Under the pieces are notes generated by a model, which saw only the letters and a program-made list of their open reading frames with translations, did no database searches and was not told where the DNA came from. From contig JACQSX010000016.1 of the NCBI GenBank assembly GCA_016211105.1, positions 1 to 64,000 on the forward strand: a DNA stretch of 64,000 nt. The letters are read 5' to 3'. Of this stretch, positions 60,527-64,000 are shown piece by piece. The position numbers and the translations under genes are program-made. This DNA is from Acidobacteriota bacterium. GTDB lineage: Bacteria; Acidobacteriota; UBA6911; JACQSX01. How positions within the stretch are numbered: position 1 is the stretch's first letter; each line of letters opens with the position of its first letter.

Positions 60527-62209
60527 ATGAGAGTTGCCGCAATACAGAAGTTCTTCTTGCCTGTTGTAATTACATTTTGTGCTCTATCGGTTCCAATTCT
60601 TGCCCAGAATCTGAATAACAATGAAGTAGAGTTCACAGGGGTGATCTCGTCCGTTGTTGTAAATGGCGAAGGAGTGGGAGCTTTATTTGTTCACGTTGAA
60701 AATACGCGCATGCGGGTGGTGATCAATTCCTCCACAACCTTGGAAAACCAAGGTGGCCAGCCGATCGCCATGTCAGATCTGGATGTGGGCGAGACGGTGA
60801 AAATAACAGGAAAGTTTTCCGCAGCCGGCATTCTCGCGTCTGAGGTCCGGCTGCTGATTGCGCCGGCTGACGATTTCCAACTGCGAGGTCACATCACCAA
60901 TGTGCAGATCTTCGGCGACGACACGCTGATTTCACTCCTAGGCATCCCAGTGGTTGTCAACGCCGGTACTCAAATTCAGTCCGATGGCGCTCCTGTTCCC
61001 GCTTCCGATTTGCAGGTTGGCGCGTTTGTTCGGGTAACCGGGAAGATTGTGGGGAACACATGGGCAGCTACCTTCGTCGAAATTCTCTCCGAAGAGGAGA
61101 AAATTCAGGTCAGTTTCGAAGGAATCATCCGGTCCGTTACGCCGCAGTTGATCAGCGTATTGGTGGATGGGACTACCGGAACAGCGACGGTCCGCCTGGA
61201 TGAGAATACGCGGATCCGGGGAACTCTGGCCTCCGGAGTACTCATACTGGTGAGAGGAACATTGAATTCGGATCTGTCGGTGACGGCCAAAGACGTGCGC
61301 GTGCTGCAGGCGTTGGAAATCAAGCCTGATGAGCGCAAAATGAGGGTTGATGGTACGGCAACCTTCACTGTGAAGCTGCGCGAAAGCGCGCCGGCCGATG
61401 TTACGGTTTTGTTGACGTCAAGCGATGCGGGGGTGCTAACTTTGTCTGCGAACTCCGTGACCATTCAAAAGGGAAGCAAGGCCGCCGATTTTTCGGCCAC
61501 GGCTCTAAAGATCGGTACGGCGGTCATTACTGCGGAAGGTCTAGGTCAGAAAGCGACAGCCCAAGTCACCGTGGGTCGGCTCTCCGAGGAGGAAGGCGAG
61601 GATGAGAGTCCGACAGCGGTTCGAGTTCTTTTCGCCCCGGATCATATTCGAATGAATCTGAACGACACCCGCGATGTTGTGTTGATCATCCAACCACCAC
61701 AGAAATCGACGGTTTCTGTACAATTCACTGTCAGCAACAACATCGTAAATATTGCTGGAAGTCGTGACTTCAACAATGGCGCGGCGGCTTTGAAAGTCGC
61801 CATTCAGTCCGGATCGCAAGAGGGCACTGCCTCGGTGATCGCCACACTTCCGGCATCTCTTGGAGGGGGCAAGGCAGAATTGCTGGTCGAAGTCTCCGGG
61901 AGGATCGGTGAACAGGAAAGAGCTCAAATTAATTTCCGTCCGGACGACCTGAAACTGTTTGTGAATGAGAGTCGCACGGTCAATTTGTTTTTAGGCCAGC
62001 CGCTCGCTACCGACGTGGCCGTCAATATCAGCGGCGGTGGCTCTGTGGTCCAGGTCCCAGCGGCGGTTGTGGTTCCTGCGGGAAGCAGGCAGGCTCAAGT
62101 ATCGGTCATCGGAAAATCCGCAGGGAAAGTCAACGTGATTGCCGCTCTTCCTGCTTCTTTGGGTGGCGCCGGAGCGAAGCTCGAGGTGGAGGTAAAGAAC
62201 AGGAAGTAA
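60527..62209 (+). CDS. Secreted DUF5666 and Ig-like domain protein
   Basis: This 560-residue protein has a signal peptide (VVITFCALSVPILAQN). Three DUF5666-type OB-like repeats follow (~30-110, ~115-185, ~190-265), each built on a pattern such as GVISSVVV..LFVHVENTRMRVVINSSTTLE..DLDVGETVKITGKF. The C-terminal half has Ig/BIG2-like repeats around VTVLLTSSDAGVLTLSANSV, VSVQFTVSNNIVNIAGS and VAVNISGGGSVVQVPAAVVV, each ending in A-A-LPASLGG or similar. Probably cell-surface or periplasmic. No enzymatic motif is seen. It is a stand-alone gene. Confidence 0.8.
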   Translation: MRVAAIQKFFLPVVITFCALSVPILAQNLNNNEVEFTGVISSVVVNGEGVGALFVHVENTRMRVVINSSTTLENQGGQPIAMSDLDVGETVKITGKFSAAGILASEVRLLIAPADDFQLRGHITNVQIFGDDTLISLLGIPVVVNAGTQIQSDGAPVPASDLQVGAFVRVTGKIVGNTWAATFVEILSEEEKIQVSFEGIIRSVTPQLISVLVDGTTGTATVRLDENTRIRGTLASGVLILVRGTLNSDLSVTAKDVRVLQALEIKPDERKMRVDGTATFTVKLRESAPADVTVLLTSSDAGVLTLSANSVTIQKGSKAADFSATALKIGTAVITAEGLGQKATAQVTVGRLSEEEGEDESPTAVRVLFAPDHIRMNLNDTRDVVLIIQPPQKSTVSVQFTVSNNIVNIAGSRDFNNGAAALKVAIQSGSQEGTASVIATLPASLGGGKAELLVEVSGRIGEQERAQINFRPDDLKLFVNESRTVNLFLGQPLATDVAVNISGGGSVVQVPAAVVVPAGSRQAQVSVIGKSAGKVNVIAALPASLGGAGAKLEVEVKNRK

Positions 62210-62753
62210 CAACGGCGAGGAAACTGGGCTGCGCAGGGCGTCACAGCCTCCGGGCTGGCGCAGCAGGACTGCGTAGTGGGCAAACATGGGCGGCAACCGC
62301 CGCCGTTACCCGCCGCGCATTCCTGTTGAAGACGACCAATATTTATGCTCTCTTCAGGGACGGGGTGATACCCGGCTCGGACTTGGAACCTCCACTGCCA
62401 AGGGTCACATCCTACCCTTTAACAGACTCAATACCAAGCAATTTTTCACGAGTCTTCCGACTCTACGGAATTGCAGCGCGGCTGGCGAACGAGACAACTG
62501 CGATCGTTTTGGATGGTAACACCTCCCCTCTTTGCGCTCCTCACTAGGAGAAAACCTTAGGAATACCTACTGGATCTCTTGAATTGTAGTGCCTTTCCAA
62601 TCGAGACATAGTTTATACATCTATGGAACGCCGCCGTTAGGAAGGTCCGGCACTTGTAGAGACGCTCTGCCGGCGTCTCTACAAGTGCTCTTGGATGTCT
62701 GCTATCGGCCTGTTATGTTGTCGAAGAAAATAGCTCCCTGGAGGAGATAGAAA
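62210..62753. other. 544-bp intergenic region with a long perfect hairpin
   Basis: The main feature is a perfect 16-bp inverted repeat at 62650-62689 (GCACTTGTAGAGACGC and its complement, 8-base loop), the fourth copy of the GAGACGC repeat. Overlapping + strand open frames of 73-77 codons (62286-62547) show no domain, ribosome-binding site or codon signal. GAGGAG (62741-62746) serves the M48 gene. Confidence 0.5.
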
Positions 62754-64000
62754 ATGGCTCACAGGACCCATTGCCACGCATCCAAATTCAGTGTCGGGCT
62801 CGCAGTGGTTGTCGCTCTCGCAATGGCGACGGTTGCCTTGGCGCAGACGAAAATCACAGCGCCGAAAAATAACTATAGCGTTGCTCAAGATGTAGAGTTA
62901 GGTCGACAGGCGGCCGCGGAGGCAGAGAGACAAATGCCCATCTTGCGTGATGAGGAGGTGGCTTCCTATGTGGAGCGTATCGGCAGGAGCCTGGTAGAAG
63001 CAATCCCGCCGGAGTTTGAAAATCGTGAATTTAGATATTCTTTCAAGGTTGTGAATGCGCGAGACATCAACGCTTTCGCGTTGCCGGGTGGGCCGACATT
63101 TGTCAATCGCGGCATGATTGAGGCCGCCCGCACGGAGGGTGAAATTGCGGGTGTGGTGGCGCACGAGCTAAGCCATGTCGCTCTGCGCCATGGGACGGCT
63201 CAGGCGACCAAAGGGGAAAAATTGCAGTTTGGAGCGATTGCCGGCGCCATTGTTGGCTCCATCATCGGGGGTAACGTCGGCAGCATCGTTGCACAAGGAA
63301 GCCAATTTGGACTTGGCGCTGTATTTCTCAGATTCAGCCGCGATTACGAGAAGCAGGCCGACATTCTCGGCTCTCACATCATGGCAGGAGCGGGCTATGA
63401 CCCGCATGACATGGCAAACATGTTTCAGACCATCGAGCGGCAGAGTGGATCCAGCGGGCCACAGTGGCTGAGTGACCACCCAAATCCCGGAAATCGCTAC
63501 GCGTACATCAGTAAAGAAGCCCGGTACTTGGATATTGAGAATCCAATTCGCAACACAAGGGACTTTGATGGTATTCAAGCGCGCCTTCGAGGAATGGCGC
63601 CTGCCCGGTCAACGGAAGAGATTATGCGCAGCGGCCAGAGAAGTCCCCAGGATCGTCGCGGCGGGCGATATCCCCAGGCTGGTCGCATTGACAAGCGCGT
63701 CGAATATCCCTCGTCACGGTATCAAACTTACACGGAAGGCAATCTCTTTCGTGTGAGCGTTCCTGAAAATTGGCGGGAACTTCCAGGCAACAACTCTGTG
63801 ACCTTTGCTCCCGAAGGAGCGTACGGCCAGATGGAAGGCCAAGATATCTTTACGCATGGTGTAGAAATTGGAGAGACTCGAAACGAAACTCATACCCTAA
63901 AGGAAGCAACAGACGAGTTTATCAATGCTTTGACCCAGGGCAATCGAAACTTGCGTCGCGAAAGCGGCTACGACCGCAGCAGCATTGCGGGACGCTCGGC
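62754..64000 (+). CDS. Secreted M48-family metalloprotease (3' end beyond window)
   Basis: The frame is open from ATG 62754 through the window end (415 codons, no stop). It has a signal peptide (LAVVVALAMATVALAQ), a family N-terminal segment DVELGRQAAAEAERQMPIL and FALPGGPTFVNRGMIEAA. The zinc motif HELSH is at 137-141, with the third ligand Glu199 in RDYEKQADILG. A Gly-rich hydrophobic loop lies between them, and the DHPNPGNRYAYI substrate region follows. This is the periplasmic BepA/LoiP-like branch that degrades misfolded outer-membrane proteins. After ~300 the chain continues with an unrelated beta-rich C-terminal domain (FRVSVPENWRELPGNNSVTF). Ribosome-binding site GAGGAG. Confidence 0.9.
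   Translation, partial: MAHRTHCHASKFSVGLAVVVALAMATVALAQTKITAPKNNYSVAQDVELGRQAAAEAERQMPILRDEEVASYVERIGRSLVEAIPPEFENREFRYSFKVVNARDINAFALPGGPTFVNRGMIEAARTEGEIAGVVAHELSHVALRHGTAQATKGEKLQFGAIAGAIVGSIIGGNVGSIVAQGSQFGLGAVFLRFSRDYEKQADILGSHIMAGAGYDPHDMANMFQTIERQSGSSGPQWLSDHPNPGNRYAYISKEARYLDIENPIRNTRDFDGIQARLRGMAPARSTEEIMRSGQRSPQDRRGGRYPQAGRIDKRVEYPSSRYQTYTEGNLFRVSVPENWRELPGNNSVTFAPEGAYGQMEGQDIFTHGVEIGETRNETHTLKEATDEFINALTQGNRNLRRESGYDRSSIAGRS

Noticed and set aside
62286-62547. Small plus-strand frames of 73-77 codons
   Set aside because: Two overlapping frames with no ribosome-binding site, no hydrophobic or domain signal, and mutually exclusive coding.
1-64000. CRISPR arrays, prophage, tRNA or rRNA genes
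   Set aside because: No regularly spaced direct repeats, no phage structural or integrase genes, and no tRNA or rRNA signature noticed. tRNA detection by eye is not exhaustive.

Overview
The window looks like part of an Acidobacteriota chromosome, probably a soil lineage. The evidence is family-level. There are three ~1,060-residue Oar/Cna-type TonB-dependent receptors whose C-termini read RQIQFA-K, two CBM9/DUF5916 outer-membrane proteins, several secreted amidohydrolases, a DUF5666 protein, and palindromic repeats of the kind I associate with that phylum. No rRNA, tRNA, CRISPR or phage module was recognised.

Layout. 1-2.2 kb: the first codons of a leftward gene with a strong promoter, then a secreted amidohydrolase and a His-rich lipoprotein. 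2.5-10.9 kb: a heavy-metal (Cu/Zn-type) RND efflux operon with TolC-family channel, FMN-binding-like protein, two adaptors, CusA/CzcA-like pump and a Cys-rich secreted protein, closed by a terminator. 10.9-14.3 kb: an IS21 relic, a DUF5916 protein and a 515-bp dead insertion element. 14.3-18.1 kb: twin TolC-family proteins without a pump. 18.4-55.1 kb: a catabolic or secretion island. 55.2-64 kb: unrelated chromosomal genes, namely a secreted protein, small membrane proteins, an SLC13/RCK transporter, a DUF5666 protein and a truncated M48 protease.

The island. Its left end has an acylating aldehyde dehydrogenase of the SauS type and a two-subunit CoA ligase of the SucCD fold. Its right end has a clear sulfoacetaldehyde acetyltransferase (Xsc) and an MFS anion transporter. 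Together they spell sulfoacetate to sulfoacetyl-CoA to sulfoacetaldehyde to acetyl phosphate plus sulfite. Between them lie three near-identical YtcJ-type amidohydrolases, three TonB receptors, a DUF5916 barrel, two membrane-anchored M29-aminopeptidase-like proteins, and an FtsX/LolD-type ABC transporter. From 28.9 to 55.1 kb every gene is on the + strand with short gaps.

The most unusual signal is a family of four secreted, cohesin-like proteins in the island. Their bodies have diverged, but all four end in exactly Cys-Phe-Phe-Tyr-Met-His-stop. One is co-transcribed with the CoA ligase, two follow amidohydrolases, and two precede the M29-like proteins. A decayed fifth tail lies beside a truncated IclR regulator. 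In addition, two widely separated + strand units share a ~128-bp promoter and leader with a conserved hairpin, which suggests they form one regulon. I see no described family that explains the CFFYMH tail. It may be a processed or modified C-terminal peptide, a metal-binding tail (Cys, Met and His within six residues), or a recognition tag.
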